DNA of 64,000 nt from Actinernus sp. WN-2022 (lineage: Eukaryota; Cnidaria; Anthozoa; Actiniaria; Actinernidae). The stretch spans positions 37,429,976 to 37,493,975 of the forward strand of contig JAOWCC010000019.1 in assembly GCA_030867875.1 (NCBI GenBank), written 5' to 3'. Of the stretch, positions 42,601-55,479 are shown one piece after another. The notes below the pieces were generated by a model. It was not told the origin of the DNA. It made no database searches and saw nothing but the letters and a program-made list of their open reading frames with translations. A program made the position numbers and the translations under genes. Positions within the stretch are counted from its first letter, which is position 1. Each line of letters opens with the position of its first letter.

Positions 42601-44136
42601 GTTTACCGGAGAGGATATTAGCGAACATGTACACACTTAACCTGTTCAAAAGGCACTGCCTTATAAACCATGCTTTTCACTGTGTACCTTAGGGTATGTG
42701 TAATACATTTACCCTTTTCTTTCCGAACTAAAATGCTAAACGAGTATTCGTCAGATTCATGTGATTTTAATATACACTAAAACTTGTACCGAGATACCAT
42801 CGTTGTTTCCGTGTCGCATTATTTTGTCTCGTGCACCGTACACCGAAGGTACAGGGTTCAACTTCCCACCTACATGGCGTTTTTGATTTTTGTTATTTAA
42901 TTTAAACTGGAGGGGGCTGGAAAGTATTTCGTTACTTGTTTACGAGGTTGCTGTGGGACGGAAATTTCCAAGCTTACCTTGGAATAGAAAAATTGTCACC
43001 CATATGGACCCTTTGCACGTGACGTCATAGCCGCCATGTTGATGTACAGTTCAGTTAGTTCAGTTAGTTCGTTAGCTTCTTTTGTTCTGTACACCAATTG
43101 CAACATGGCCGCCATGCCCTTTGTCGTTTGAATCTCTGGGGATTGAGTGCAAACCATCTATTGTTCGTAGGACTCCATGGTCTAGTGGAGTGTCCTGAAC
43201 CCCCTATCAGGGTAATTGCTCTTTTTTCATTTGCGAATTTTGTCTAAGTCTTATTTTTCATTTATTTTTAATTCTTTAAAATTCTCAGGCTAGTTATGTT
43301 CTAGGTATAGGTTAGATAATGAACGCGAGTGGTTTATGGCATTTAGAATGTCTTGGCGGCTGTATTTCAGACTAGTTATGTTCGTTTCTCTTGGAAAAAG
43401 AAAGCTTTTTCTGGCAAAATCAACTAAAACTTGAGAAAAACAACGCTATTTTAGGGAGATGGTGGCTTCGCGGCGTGACCTTCTGCGGAGAAAATAATTT
43501 GCCAGTTTTCTCCACGGGATGAAATCAAAGGCAAAAAACTAAATAGTTATCAAGAAATAAGGTTTTCTAGAAGTTCAAGCATGCTTTTTGTAGAATTACT
43601 CAAAATAAGCAAGTTATGAAGAAAATTGCTGCCACGAAGGCACTTTTTTAAATGTCGTCGAAACGCAAATTCAATGCTTGATGTTTAAAATAAGCGAGTT
43701 AAACATTCTGCAGTGGTATAATATGTTTTATCATTACCTGCACTTGTTAAATAAACATAATATGAAGTGATACATGCACATCCATTTATTTGTGTCTTTA
43801 AAGGGTTGTTGCTAATTTTTGGTGGTTGAGAAAGGGGCAATTAACATAGTTTATCAATTATCAATGTATTTATGCATTTGCAAAGGTAAACGATAAAGAA
43901 ATAGCTGGCTCGATCAATTTCTTCATCAGCAGACATGCGTAATGATTCAAATAAGCGGCCCCTCCCAAATAAGTGCCCCTTTTCTCAAAGGAGACTGCCA
44001 TATGTAAATGATTGCCCAACCATGTGAATATCGGTCCTCTGGCATTTATTTTTTTGCCTTAAATCCTTGTTAATGTTTTTGTTCTTATTAAGATCGTTAT
44101 TAAAGTTCGATCTGCTTTTTGTGCACTCGTGGGAAA

Positions 44137-45000
44137 CACGTACAGTAGAATACAGGGGAACACAGTAGAATACAGCTAGGGAACACACTAGTACAACACA
44201 GGGGAACACTAGTAGAATACAGGGGAATACAGTCAGTAGAATACAGGGGAACACAGTAGAATACAGATAGGGAACACACTAGTACAACACAGGGGAACAC
44301 ACTAGTAGAATACAGGGGAACACACTAGTACAACAGGGGAACAGTAAAATACAGGGGACAGTAGATAACGGGAACACGGTAGAATACAGGGGGATTACAC
44401 AATTTACAGGGGAACACAGGATACAAGGGGACAGTAGAATACAGGGGAACACAGTAGAATACAGGGGAAAAGTAGAATGCAGGGGAACACTGCAGGATAC
44501 AGGGGAACGCAGTAGAATGCAGGAGAACACAGTAGAACACAGGAGATCACAGGGGAACACAGTAGAATACAGGGGAACACAGTAGAATACAGGGGAACAC
44601 AGTAGAACACAGTAGAATACAGGGGAACACAGAAGAATACAGGGGAACGCATTAGAAAACAGGGGAACACAGGAGAACACAGGGGAATACAGGGGAACAC
44701 AGAAGAATACAGGGGAACGTAGTAGAATACAGGGGAACACAGCTAGGAGAAAACAGGGGAACACGGGGAATACAGGAGAAGACGGGAACACAGGAGAAGA
44801 CAGTAGAACACAGTAGAATACAGGAGAACACAGTAAAATACAGGAGAACACAGGGGAACACACTAAATTGTATTTAGGGAACACAGGAGAACGTAGTAGA
44901 ATACAGGAGAACACTGGAGAACACAGTAGAACACAGGGGAACACAGTAGAATACAGTAGAACACAGGAGAATACAGTAGAACGCAGGAGAAGTAAGGCGA
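44137..45000 (-). repeat. Minisatellite GGGGAACACAGTAGAATACA
   Basis: Several dozen ~10-20-bp units built from GGGGAACAC and AGTAGAATACA with heavy variation. Long ORFs rich in Phe/Pro/Cys/Ser/Leu on the minus strand are artefacts of the repeat. Bases 45,000-46,480 hold no recognised gene. Confidence 0.9.
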
Positions 45001-46479
45001 ATTGTTAATTATTTTAACGAAAATATTCAACCCAATTTTTCTCGAAAACGCTCTCATACAATTTTTTTAAACTTTGCAGTCTTGAAGGCCTACACTTAGA
45101 CTACAAGGGACACTAGGTCGTTTTAAAAGTTTAGGTCTAGATTTCGAGAAAATTGATGATATGTAAAATACATGACGTCAACGCTGCGTTGCTATGGTAA
45201 CACCGATGTCAAACAAACCTACATTTTTGGAATGTTTATTCTATTTCTGGTAAATGGTTGAAGTGGCTTGCCCGACCAAGCTCTGACAGTGGAGTATCAG
45301 CCGTTCAAAGTGGGTATGGTGCATCCCTGGAAAATCCAGGCGAGCCACCTTAACATGGGGATAAGCCCATGGCAAGGCACCTATCCAGTAACACATTCTT
45401 GTACAGGTAATATAGGGAAGTAAACCCCCCCCCCCCCACCCCAAGGTGATGGATGAAAATTAACTTGTTTATTGAAGCGTTTAATCTGAGTAGTTGTTTG
45501 ACCAGTAGGCAACATAACAGGTGTCTTTATTTTTCAGACATGAAAGGCAATTATGACCTAGCCTTTCTAGTTTTTTTTTTGGCCCAGTTCGCTCAAACAC
45601 CACAGGGAAATGCCTGCATTGCAGGCTAATCATAACCTTAGCAGTATGCCCCATCAACAAGATCTTGGATTTTAGGGCTTGCTGTGGTGAATATGGTATA
45701 CAGGTCTACTCTTGTCCTCGAATGTCTTGAACAGTCCTCTTTGGAAGGCCTGAAAAATATTCCAATCACTATTTTGGGTAGCCTTTTTGTCTCCCATGCA
45801 GCTTTGTAGGTCCACTGAGTCAATGATACATGTATATCATAAGAGTAAAGACAGAAGAAACAGAACAATAAGATATAACACATCAGTTCCTTTGACATAC
45901 AATCACAAGCTTTCATGTGAGAACAAAGCCAGAATAGGCCTAGAGTATTGGAGGCCAGTAGAGTATTGGAGTCCTAAATTTAAATAGTTAATCTTAAACA
46001 GATACATGTATGGAATTTCCAAATTTATTGTCTTAACATGGTCAGGGTTTGTCCTCTACCCAAATTTGGCAGAGAACCCTTGGGATATATACATGTATCT
46101 TGGCTTTCTGAACTTCAGGACAAAGTAAACCAGGATTATATCAATAACTTTCTAATTGCAAAAGACTTTCAAACATCAAGTTATCCTCAATATAAACAAT
46201 TTGAAGCTACAGATACTACAAAGATTGTCTTGTGAAGAAAGTGGAATGTATCATTTTTGTTTATTCCTCATTTAATACCTACATTGTACATGTATAAATA
46301 CATTGTCATAAAGGATACTGAATTACAAATACTTTCCTCATCAATTTCATTGTTCTGTTAACTAAATATAAAAAAAACTGTTTAAATGTTATTTTGAAAC
46401 AATGCTGATATTTAATGCCATTATGATAATGATTTGGTCTTTGATTTATAGAAACGGCAGTGCCAGGCTTTTGTCCTAC

Positions 46480-47050
46480 ATTTGTCCTGAGGAATAGCCC
46501 AGGATCCTATAGTATCCTATAGGAATAGCCCAGGATCCTATAGTGTCCTGTAGGAATAGCCCAGGATCCTACAGGAATAGCCCAGGATCCTACAGGAAAT
46601 ATAGCCCAGGATCCTACCAGGATCCTACAGGAATAGCCCAGGATCCTATAGTATCCTATAGGAATAGCCCAGGATCCTATAGTATCCTATAGGAATAGCC
46701 CAGGATCCTACAGGAATAGCCCAGGATCCTATAGGAATAGCCCAGGATCCTACAGGAATAGTCCAGGATCCTATAGGAATAGCCCAGGATCCTACAGGAT
46801 AGCCCAGGATCCTACAGGAATAGCCCAGGATCCTACAGGAAATAGCCCAGGATCCTACAGGAAATAGCCCAGGATCCTATAGGAATTGTGTAGGATCCTG
46901 AGTAGGATCCTGTGTCAGGATCCTACAGGATCCTACAGGATCCTACAGGATCCTACAGGATCCTACAGGATCCTACAGGATCCTAAACAAGATCCTAACT
47001 AGGATCCTATGCCGGATCCTGTCAGGATCCTACTCAGGATCCTGTCCAAG
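46480..47050. repeat. AGGATCCT minisatellite
   Basis: Tandem ~20-22-bp units (AGGATCCTACAGGAATAGCCC) that change to 10-bp AGGATCCTAC units at about 46,915-46,985. AGGATCCT is an 8-bp palindrome, so every unit contains a small dyad. Bases 47,050-47,990 show no gene. Confidence 0.9.
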
Positions 47051-47989
47051 TTTTCTACCTGGGCTACCAAATTGATGCCTTTTATGATTCAATCAAATTT
47101 TATCTGCTGTCAATGGCTTTTCTAGCATCAGCTTTTCTACATATCCCAAATTACTTATTTCACCTTTCTTGACTTAGCAATCTGCTTGGCCTAGCTTGGA
47201 TTGTTCATACATTATATAGTAGTGTCTTAGTGTTATCTGTAAGTATCACTACTTGTTGCTTTCTTACAGTATCTGTTTTTTGTAATACCTTACTTTTGGC
47301 ATCTTGAATAACTATGTACATGTATGTATGTATGTCATTCCTTTATTAGTTGGCAATATAAATCCCAAAAATGGAAGACTTCAGGAATTAAACTGGCTCC
47401 TCAGCTACAGTGACGATGGGAATGTTCCATGCAAGGGACTTGATTCTGACTGCACTAGCTGCCTGCTGCCTATAAAGAAAGACAGTAAAAAAGGTTATTA
47501 CACAGAAAGTTATTAATACAGCAAGGTATTTTTACGAGTTTGGCAGTTATATAAGGCACTAACAAACACTCGTGATTGTAAACTGCATGGCAGCACTTTG
47601 CACCACCATAGCAGTCTGTATGTCAAGTCCTCCCTTGTGAAGAGCATTTGAATATGTATCAATAGAATTTGTACCATATAAATGAATATATGTAGCTTTA
47701 CCCTTTTTTAAATTGAGAGTATTTTGATGAAAAAAATTAAAGCAATTTGAACTGGAATAAGCTTCAATACATAATATAATCCAATGCACTCATGTCAATG
47801 CCTTCAGTGCATAATGGGGGATTTCATCATTCCATCCCTTCTCCCATGGACATGCGGAAGAATTTGACATGAGAATTTTGCAGCAGAATCTCTGTATCAT
47901 AGATCTCTAGAGAGTATCTCTTCTCGGTGAAGGTCAAGAAAATTTGACAAGAAAAGTTGTCTCCTAGGTAAGAATATGAGGTGAAATGT

Positions 47990-48750
47990 GAGATTCCAAA
48001 TCAAGTACTAAGCCTTAAATTTAAGGGTAGAGCTGTTCAAAATTAAGTGGTATCCCATACTTGATTGTAAGGGTAGAGACTCAAAATCAAGTGGTGTCCT
48101 TACATTTAAAGGTAGAGATTCCAAATCAAGTACTAAGCCTTAAATTTAAGGGTAGAGCTGTTCAAAATTAAGTGGTATCCCATACTTGATTGTAAGGGTA
48201 GAGACTCAAAATCAAGTGGTGTCCTTACATTTAAAGGTAGAGATTCCAAATCAAGTACTAAGCCTTAAATTTAAGGGTAGAGCTGTTCAAAATTAAGTGG
48301 TATCCCATACTTGATTGTAAGGGTAGAGACTCAAAATCAAGTGGTGTCCTTACATTTAAAGGTAGAGATTCCAAATCAAGTACTAAGCCTTAAATTTAAG
48401 GGTACAGCTGTTCAAAATTAAGTGGTATCCCATACTTGATTGTAAGGGTAGAGACTCAAAATCAAGTGGTGTCCTTACATTTAAAGGTAGAGATTCCAAA
48501 TCAAGTACTAAGCCTTAAATTTAAGGGTACAGCTGTTCAAAATTAAGTGGTATCCCATACTTGATTGTAAGGGTTGAGACTCAAAATCAAGTGGTGTCCT
48601 TACATTTAAAGGTAGAGATTCCAAATCAAGTACTAATTAAGCCTTAAATTTAAGGGTAGAGCTGCTCAAAACTAAGTGGTATCCCATACTTGATTATAAG
48701 GGTTCAGACTCAAAATCAAGTGCAAAGCCCTTAATTTTAAGGGGTACAGG
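47990..48750. repeat. 119-bp satellite with internal hairpins
   Basis: About six tandem copies of ~119 bp. Each contains CCTTAAATTTAAGG (palindromic) and paired CTTGATT / AATCAAG blocks. Copies are near-identical at the left and more divergent at the right edge. Confidence 0.9.
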
Positions 48751-48889
48751 CTGGCGTAGGTTCAGGTGAAAGTTTTTGAGCAAGAATCTAGCCCACATAT
48801 CATATGAAAGTTTCCATCTTTGTGCACAATGTAGAAGTGAGTTAAAAGATGCTTCAGAAAAAAACCACTGAATTTCTAATGGGACAGAG

Positions 48890-49065
48890 GCTGATCAAAG
48901 CCAGGGTGACCCGGCTAAATCACAGATCGAATTGGAATTTAGCATGTTGGTTTGTGGAGGAAGGAAAATCAGAGAACCCAGAGAAAAACACTCGGAGCAA
49001 GTTTGAGATACCAACAAACTCAACTCACATATCAACCTGGATCACAGAGGTGAGAGGACTCTGAG
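48890..49065 (-). repeat. SINE fragment, reverse orientation
   Basis: GGAGGAAGGAAAATC, AGAGAAAAACACTCGG and CCAACAAACTCAACTCACAT are related, in reverse, to the body of the SINE at 352-640. The pol III head is not preserved. Confidence 0.5.
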
Positions 49066-49234
49066 TTGGTGCCATCTTGGATCACTGTGGCTCTCCAGAA
49101 GCAAATGGAACGTTTGACCTAGTTTTCTTTGTCTCCATTCGGAACCAATCACATTGCCAGTTTTCATCAGGACCTACCAATCACAAGGCATGCACTAGTC
49201 AGGTGACTAAAGGCCATTTCTCATCAGCATCAGC

Positions 49235-49335
49235 ATGCCGAGTGTGTCGGAGGTACGTGAACTTGTCTCCGAAGAATTATCAGATTTAAATGAGAGAAGA
49301 AGGCCTTTCTCCCCTAATCATGGACATGATTACGG
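49235..49335 (+). CDS. Candidate first exon of an unidentified host gene
   Basis: ATGCCGAGTGTG opens a frame (MPSVSEVRELVSEELSD...) ending at a strong donor, GG|GTAAGTAG. A possible second exon follows at 49724-49803 (acceptor TTTATGCAG, donor GTAAGAG) and a third at 50436-50567. Phases between exons 1, 2 and 3 do not join cleanly, which may reflect a base error or a wrong exon choice. Protein unrecognised. Confidence 0.35.
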
Positions 49336-49723
49336 GTAAGTAGCATTTGTGTTTTCGTTTGGGCTGACTTCCTAATAGGAAAACATGCGGTTTTATGCAT
49401 TTATTTGTTCTTTTCATATCAACTCGTTTGGCCCCCAAAAATAGTGTGGGCCGAACTCTTGCTGCTGAACTCTCTAAGCTTTTCGCTTGCTTATTATTCG
49501 GACGACTTGGTATAGAAACTCACTCATTTATTTTAGCAGTTCACATGTAAAACTTTACGAAAATCTAAGGCGAAGAATAGAAACTTCCCCTGGGAAAATC
49601 TCATCGCTCTCGTTTCAGCCGGCCGACTGTTAGCTACATTGTATCTTGGCGGGAAAGTACTAACTAATTATTGGCTCAAACCGTTTGGTAATCGGTTCTT
49701 CAAAACACTTTATATTTATGCAG

Positions 49724-49803
49724 GTATGGAATAATTATATTGATGATGAGTGGAGGACGTTCAACCTGAATTTAAAGAGTGTTCTGTTTCGGACCGATGC
49801 GAA
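49724..49803 (+). CDS. Candidate internal exon of the same gene
   Basis: Bounded by TTTATGCAG and GTAAGAG. One frame is open across all 80 bases (NNYIDDEWRTFNLNL...), but its phase conflicts by one base with the neighbouring candidates. Confidence 0.25.
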
Positions 49804-50039
49804 GTAAGAGCTTTTCTGGAGAAAGTGGTACTGTCTAAAAAATTCGAATGATTGCATGTTTTGGGGCAATCAACCTTTTCCATCCTTGTTCTTCTGCGAG
49901 CTCTTTTCATTGCTCTACCAGTTTTGTACTAACCCAGGCTTCAGGCAAGCTTTTTAATTTTTTAGTCGCGCCCTGTAAAAGTTAGAAAAACATTTTTTGT
50001 TTTACTTTATCTAACCTGATGCCTGATGGCAATTGATCT

Positions 50040-50410
50040 TTGGAAAGACCTCCCAACCAACATGAAGGATTTAAGTGCATTCGCCTTTTCAAAACAACTG
50101 AAACGTTATATACTGTCAGAGCAGCACTCATAATTTCTATATATCATTACTCTCTCTCTAATTCTCTAAAATTACTTTGTTAACTCTTAAATTCCTTCTT
50201 TTTTTTTCTACCTGTTATCTGAACACTTAACTAAATATGGCTGGGGGCTAACTAGAAAACCCAGTGGTTAACTTAGCCCCCAGGCTCACACATTTCTTAT
50301 TATTTATTATATTACTCTTAGTCTATCTCCGTTCCCTGTCTGTATTTTATAATTATTGAATGTATAAAAAAAAAATGAGCAAAATAAATTGAATTGAATT
50401 GAATTGAAAA
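50040..50410 (+). mobile_element. LINE 3' end with (TTGAA)n tail
   Basis: IDLWKDLPTNMKDLSAF and KQLKRYIL are the typical last residues of a LINE ORF. After a 3' UTR the element ends in AATTGAATTGAATTGAA, a short tandem tail. It sits in an intron of the candidate host gene. Confidence 0.6.
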
Positions 50411-50435
50411 TGTGATCTTTTTGCTCTTTTTCAAG

Positions 50436-50567
50436 CTTGAAAAAGAATTATGTAGAGTATTGGTACTTCAAGGAATAACATCAGAAACAACTGCAGACAA
50501 GTTGCTCAGCTGTCCCCAAACTTGTCACAATGGCATCAAGGATGAATCTTCAGAAAACTGCCCAAAG
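50436..50567 (+). CDS. Candidate internal exon of unidentified host gene
   Basis: A 132-base open exon between CTCTTTTTCAAG (acceptor) and AAAG|GTAATA (donor), coding LEKELCRVLVLQGITSE and a Cys-containing segment. It is in phase with the terminal exon at 51026-51136. No domain recognised. Confidence 0.4.
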
Positions 50568-50806
50568 GTAATATAATTTACTTTTTAAGTAACAGCTCAA
50601 GTACAATATTAGACCAGCATGATAGCTATTGGGAGGGAACAGGCAGGCAGGCCTGGGTTAATGTAATGTTTTTTAGGAAATGTATGGCTATAATTATATG
50701 TAATTAAGTTAATAGTAAATGTATGTTTATAGTACTAGTATAGTGCCATTTAATGCCCCTGAGGCTCAGTCAGCACCCCACCTGATCATGATGGCAGATT
50801 AATTAT

Positions 50807-50963
50807 CACAGGGAAAAATTTCAAAAAAACAATGTGAATTCGCCAAAACCCATCTGACATTAATGGGAAGAGTTCAACTTTTCCCGGGAAAGTCTTCCCA
50901 TTAATGTCTGATGGGTTTTGGCAAATTACCATTAATGTTTTTTTTTTGAAAATTTTCCCTGTG
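50807..50963. mobile_element. Hairpin MITE, CACAGGGAAAA TIRs
   Basis: CACAGGGAAAAATTTCAAAA mirrors TTTTGAAAATTTTCCCTGTG. An inner pair, CCAAAACCCATCTGACATTAATGGG in complement, is cited as CAAAACCCATCTGACATTAA. TAT flanks both ends. Confidence 0.75.
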
Positions 50964-51025
50964 TATGGTGAAATCTAATGTAAATATTCATGACTAGTAA
51001 TGTACTTTCATTCTTCTATTCAGAG

Positions 51026-51136
51026 TTTGAGGATCAAGATCAAGAGGTTGTGATGCATCTCTGTCAGCTCTCCATCATCCAAGAAGTGCAAGAAAGCACA
51101 GGAGTTCAAAAGTCAGTTGCAGTGTTCTACATTTAA
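51026..51136 (+). CDS. Candidate last exon of unidentified host gene
   Basis: After CTATTCAGAG the frame reads FEDQDQEVVMHLCQLSII and ends VFYI and TAA. It is in phase with 50436-50567. The predicted product is small, acidic and helical. Not recognised. Confidence 0.4.
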   Translation, partial: FEDQDQEVVMHLCQLSIIQEVQESTGVQKSVAVFYI

Positions 51137-51545
51137 AGCTTTAATTGTGAGCTAGCACATGGTGCAGCTTTTTTGAACTTTCATTGACATGTCAGATTTT
51201 GATGAATTAAATGTACTCTAGCTCTTTGAAGCATTCATACTACCGAAACCTACTAAGCACCACTTTAATGCAGTGACCGCTTTAACAACTAAAGCATAGC
51301 ATGGGATTAACATAGCTCAGGTGTGACATATGCAACCTTTGTAGAACTGCATGGTGCTTATATAAGCTCTTACATATACCAAACATGCTAGAGCAAAACA
51401 ATTGTTTAAGCATCTTCCTCTAGCTGTTATAATTGAGTCACAGTTAACTACAATGTATATAAGTGTCACTGCTTGGTTTGTTGGGGCAGTTAGTTATACA
51501 TGTATATATCTTTTTATGTCATTTTGATTGGGAACTATATATCAG

Positions 51546-51777
51546 GGTTCAAAATAGCTGCCAGCAGTGATATAGCCAACAATTTTGTCACCCTTGTCAG
51601 TGATTTTTGCAGAAAAAATGCCAAATAATTATAACATGTCCTACATGTATAATCGGTGAAATCACTGCTGTCCATTTCATTTCTCTAAACTAAAATAAGT
51701 GAGTGATCCGGCAAAAAAAAAAACATACGAAAAAAGCCTAGAAAATCACCCTAAAAGTTATTTTATTTTGAACCCTG
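51546..51777. mobile_element. MITE with CAGGGTTCAAAATA TIRs
   Basis: CAGGGTTCAAAATA at the left mirrors TATTTTGAACCCTG at the right. TATAT lies on both sides. Related in its termini to the 1127-1304 element. No gene in 51,780-52,190. Confidence 0.7.
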
Positions 51778-52189
51778 TATATTATATTTAGTCGAACCCT
51801 CAGAATGTATAATTTTATAGGGCCAGTCTGCTATTTGTACAGGAGCAATTTATTGTGAATACTTCATTTATAAGGAAATACTATCGAATGAACATATTGC
51901 TGCCCGCGATGCAGCTTTGTCGGTTTAATACCATATGATATCAATTGTAAGCTACATGTATACTGTGACATGTGACTGTGTATTTTGGGGGACATTACAC
52001 AATAATTGATATACATGTATGTATGTGCCATCAGTAATTTCAAGTAGCATGCAGCAGTTAATTTACATATAGTGTAAGTAAAAATATAATAAAAGAAACC
52101 TTCAGTTGATATTGAGAATTCACTGTTTTTGTTTGGGTGGCTCACAGGTTTGCCTTAAAATAGGGTTTCCTCAATATTATTTTACATTC

Positions 52190-52620
52190 TAAGCAGGTCT
52201 ACCCCTTACATAAGGGGTAAAGAGGTCACTTAATATGAGGATAATATTGCTCCCTGGAATTTTAAATTATTTTCATTCCCTTAAAATAAGGGGAAATATA
52301 CCCTTAATTAATGAGTTTTTAGGTCCTTAGAAATGAGGACATTACCTTGAATTTGAAATGTTATTTCCTTAAATTAAGGGCAAACTACCCTTACATCAGG
52401 TATTTTGAGGTCCCTAAAAATGAGGGCAATTCCCTGAAATTTAAAATCTTATTTCCCTAAATTAAGGGATAAAGTACCCTTACATATTGACACTTTTTAA
52501 GGGGCTTAACCCCTTAAAATTAGGAGAGGACACTTTAACACAAGACCTGACTTTTTACAGTGCCTTACAACCCTGAAATCAAGGGAAAACAGATTTACAT
52601 TTTACAGTGATTACTGCGTT
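52190..52620. repeat. Hairpin-rich CCTTAAAATAAGG region
   Basis: Repeated small palindromic blocks (CCCTTAAAATAAGGGG, CCTTAAATTAAGGG, CTTACATAAGGGG) spaced about 40-60 bp. It is similar in style to the CCTTAAATTTAAGG dyads of the 48-kb satellite. No gene is seen here or in 52,620-53,220. Confidence 0.6.
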
Positions 52621-53780
52621 AAAACCAAAATGTAATCACAAAACTGAATGAAAAGAAGAATCGATAAGTCTTAGCTTTTTTGACGTGAACAAGTACGATG
52701 CCAAACATCTCACCGGGACCGCAGAGAAAACTTCGGAAAGAGCAAGAAAACAAATATAAATACTCGAGATTTTGATTAAGACTATCGAAATGGATGTTGA
52801 TTTGTTTCTCTCACATGAGATAGCAATTAGTATAAGTGCGTATTCAAGTGCAAATATTGATCTAAACTTACCTACTTTTCTGTGCCCTCTTTGCTGTTCG
52901 CCATTATTATCTGGACCGCGCTACAAAAGTAGAGGTCTGGTGATGGGAGCCGTCGCGTCCGACCGGATCATTCTGGATACAACTTAACTGGCAGCTGCAG
53001 GCAGTACGTGAACTGACAGGCAGAGAAGTTGAGCGAGGAGCCACCATACTCCATAGAGACTAAGATATTCAAACAACTTTGCTGAGCTAGCTACTTGTCT
53101 TTGTACAAGTACAACTCTGCCACGCGACGAGTGAATTGGAATCCTCCGGCATTCTAGGTACGTACATGACTGTTATGAATTTTCATTGCTACAATGTAGT
53201 TGATCGAAAAACGAAAGTTGTTTAACTCTTTCGGGTCCGAGCCGAGTACGAGATGAGAAAAAAAATATTGCATCACATCTAGATATGCTGGAAAGACGAT
53301 GTTGCGATATTATGTGAAGGGATGAATGGCTTCAAAGTCAGAGCTAAAACAGCGATCGCTTGACTCTTTCACTATGGAGAAAAGCTCATTTGTTTTCATT
53401 GCCATTGGCATTGCCCGTTGGCATTGGCGATCGTTTTTGTTTCCTCGATTTTCACGAATTTCCTAAGGAGCTGAAAATCGGCTCAAAACACCCTTCCCAT
53501 TCGCACTTGAAATCAAGAGCAAACACAAAATCAGCACTCTGTCGTTACAGTACCTTAATTCTTTAATCTTTCCAACCACCAGGTTTGTTTGCACAAAACA
53601 CACCAAGCGACTGTGAACCATGAAGCTACTTTTTTCTAGTGAGATAATCTACACTGCAAGAAGTAACCCACACGACATTTTGGGTATGTTTTTGTTATGC
53701 TTAAGGTTTGCCAAAAGTATAGTTGAACATAGCTAAAAGATATCAGTAACATACATCAGTAACATACATCAGTAACATAC

Positions 53781-54865
53781 ATCTCTTAATATTGACAAGA
53801 CAAATTTTGTTATTTTTCACCCACCTCAAAAAAAACTCATGCACTCAGTTAATTTGCACATTAATAATAATGTTATAAGGCAGGAAAATACTGTTAAATA
53901 TCTTGGCCTTTGCTTAGACTGCAACTTGAATTGGAAATGTCAAATTCAACAAGTAGCCAAGAAAATCAAACGAAGCATAGGAGTCCTGTATAAAATCCGT
54001 AATTTTGTAGCTCCTAAAATCCTTACTCAGCTATATTATTCTTTAATCTATCCTCATCTAACTTATGGCCTGATTATTTGGGGAAACACATATAATTATA
54101 ACTTGAATCCAATTGTTATACTACAGAAAAGAATTGTGAGGATAATTACATTTTCTAAGTTTGATGAGCATTCAAGTCCTCTATTCAAACTTCTTGGTAT
54201 CCTAAAATTTACTGATTTAATTTCTTTGTATAATTCATTATTTATGTATGACTATTATAACCAATACCTTCCACCAGTCTTCAATAGTTTTTTTACACCT
54301 GTAAATAAAGTGCACAATTATAATACAAGACTAGCCTCAAAATGCACATTTTATTTGCCCTCCATTAGAACCAACTTTGGAAAGTTCAATATTCGCTATA
54401 TAGGACCTAAAAGCTGGAATACAATACATGAAAATACTAAATCATTGAAAAAATCAGGCTTTAAAAAATGGATTATATCTTCTTTCTTAAATACATATTG
54501 ACATGATTGACTTTCAACTGTTGCATGACTTTCTTTTTCTAACTATTAGTACTATATTTATCTATATTTATTGTTTATTTATTTCATTTTAGTTAAAGTT
54601 ATCCTTATTTATTTAATTAGTAATATAATATCACTTTTTTTTTTGTCCCACATTATTAATATTAATATAATGAATGTATTTAAAAATGTCCTTATAAAAT
54701 GCTATTTTAAATAATTTTGTTAGTGCTATTTAGCTCGATTAGCTTTAGCTATTTCTAAATAGCCAGTACTCTAGGTTTAGTTTTAAATAATAATAAAAAA
54801 ATGTTTTTAAATTATGTAATACATAAGGTACGAAATAAAGTTATTGTTGTTATTGTTATTGTACC
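53781..54865 (+). mobile_element. 5'-truncated LINE, RT C-terminal region
   Basis: Open to 54501: TVKYLGLCLDCNLNW, KKIKRSIGVLYKIR, LTYGLIIWGN, RIVRIITFSKFDEH and IRYIGPKSWN. It is the same family as 14.28-15.19 kb and longer at its 5' end (IDKTNFVIFHPP). The 3' end is a TTATTGTTGTTATTG tail. Its left junction abuts four copies of AGTAACATACATC. Confidence 0.8.
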
Positions 54866-55479
54866 TGAAACATACGTAGAACATACCTAGAAGATACTCC
54901 ATTTGTTGTGCCATATGTATATCATAGATACATGTATGTCATTCAGGTACACTGTATGTTTGAGGTACCTCAGACATACTAAAAAAGTAGCATAAAGTAT
55001 CATTTTTGGAACAACATTTAGATACCTAAAACATACTATTTGTGAAGTACCTAAAACATCCCTTACCAAAATTTTAATATGGCCCATATATGGGCCAAAT
55101 ATGGAAATAATATGGAACAAAATATGGGCAAAATATGGATATTATATGGTATTATGTGGCCACATTAAACCCACATATCCAAATTCAGTAGAATTTATGA
55201 GACCCATATAAAGGCCACATATTTTCCATATATGGCCCACCTGCAAGGTGATTTGGACTCAAGCCGTTGCTTTAAAGTGACAAAAACACATCCTAATAGG
55301 TTGCATTTGAGCAGGGGTAAAAGACTGCCAACTGCATGATTTCTAGTATTTCATTGAATAATTTTTTCCTGTGTCTGCATGAAAGCACAAACACAACAGA
55401 AAAACCAGGGTGTGAAATGCCATCACAAAGCCAGTACTACAGAAGCAAACCAAGTACTTTTCAGCCATCCTCACACTTA

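Noticed and set aside
44100..45057. Several long Cys/Pro/Phe-rich ORFs on the minus strand
   Set aside because: Artefacts of the GGGGAACACAGTAGAATACA minisatellite; frames overlap and none has non-repeat content.
46480..48750. Regularly spaced direct repeats that look like a CRISPR array
   Set aside because: The spacers are not unique, the units are satellites with internal palindromes, no cas genes are present and the DNA is eukaryotic.
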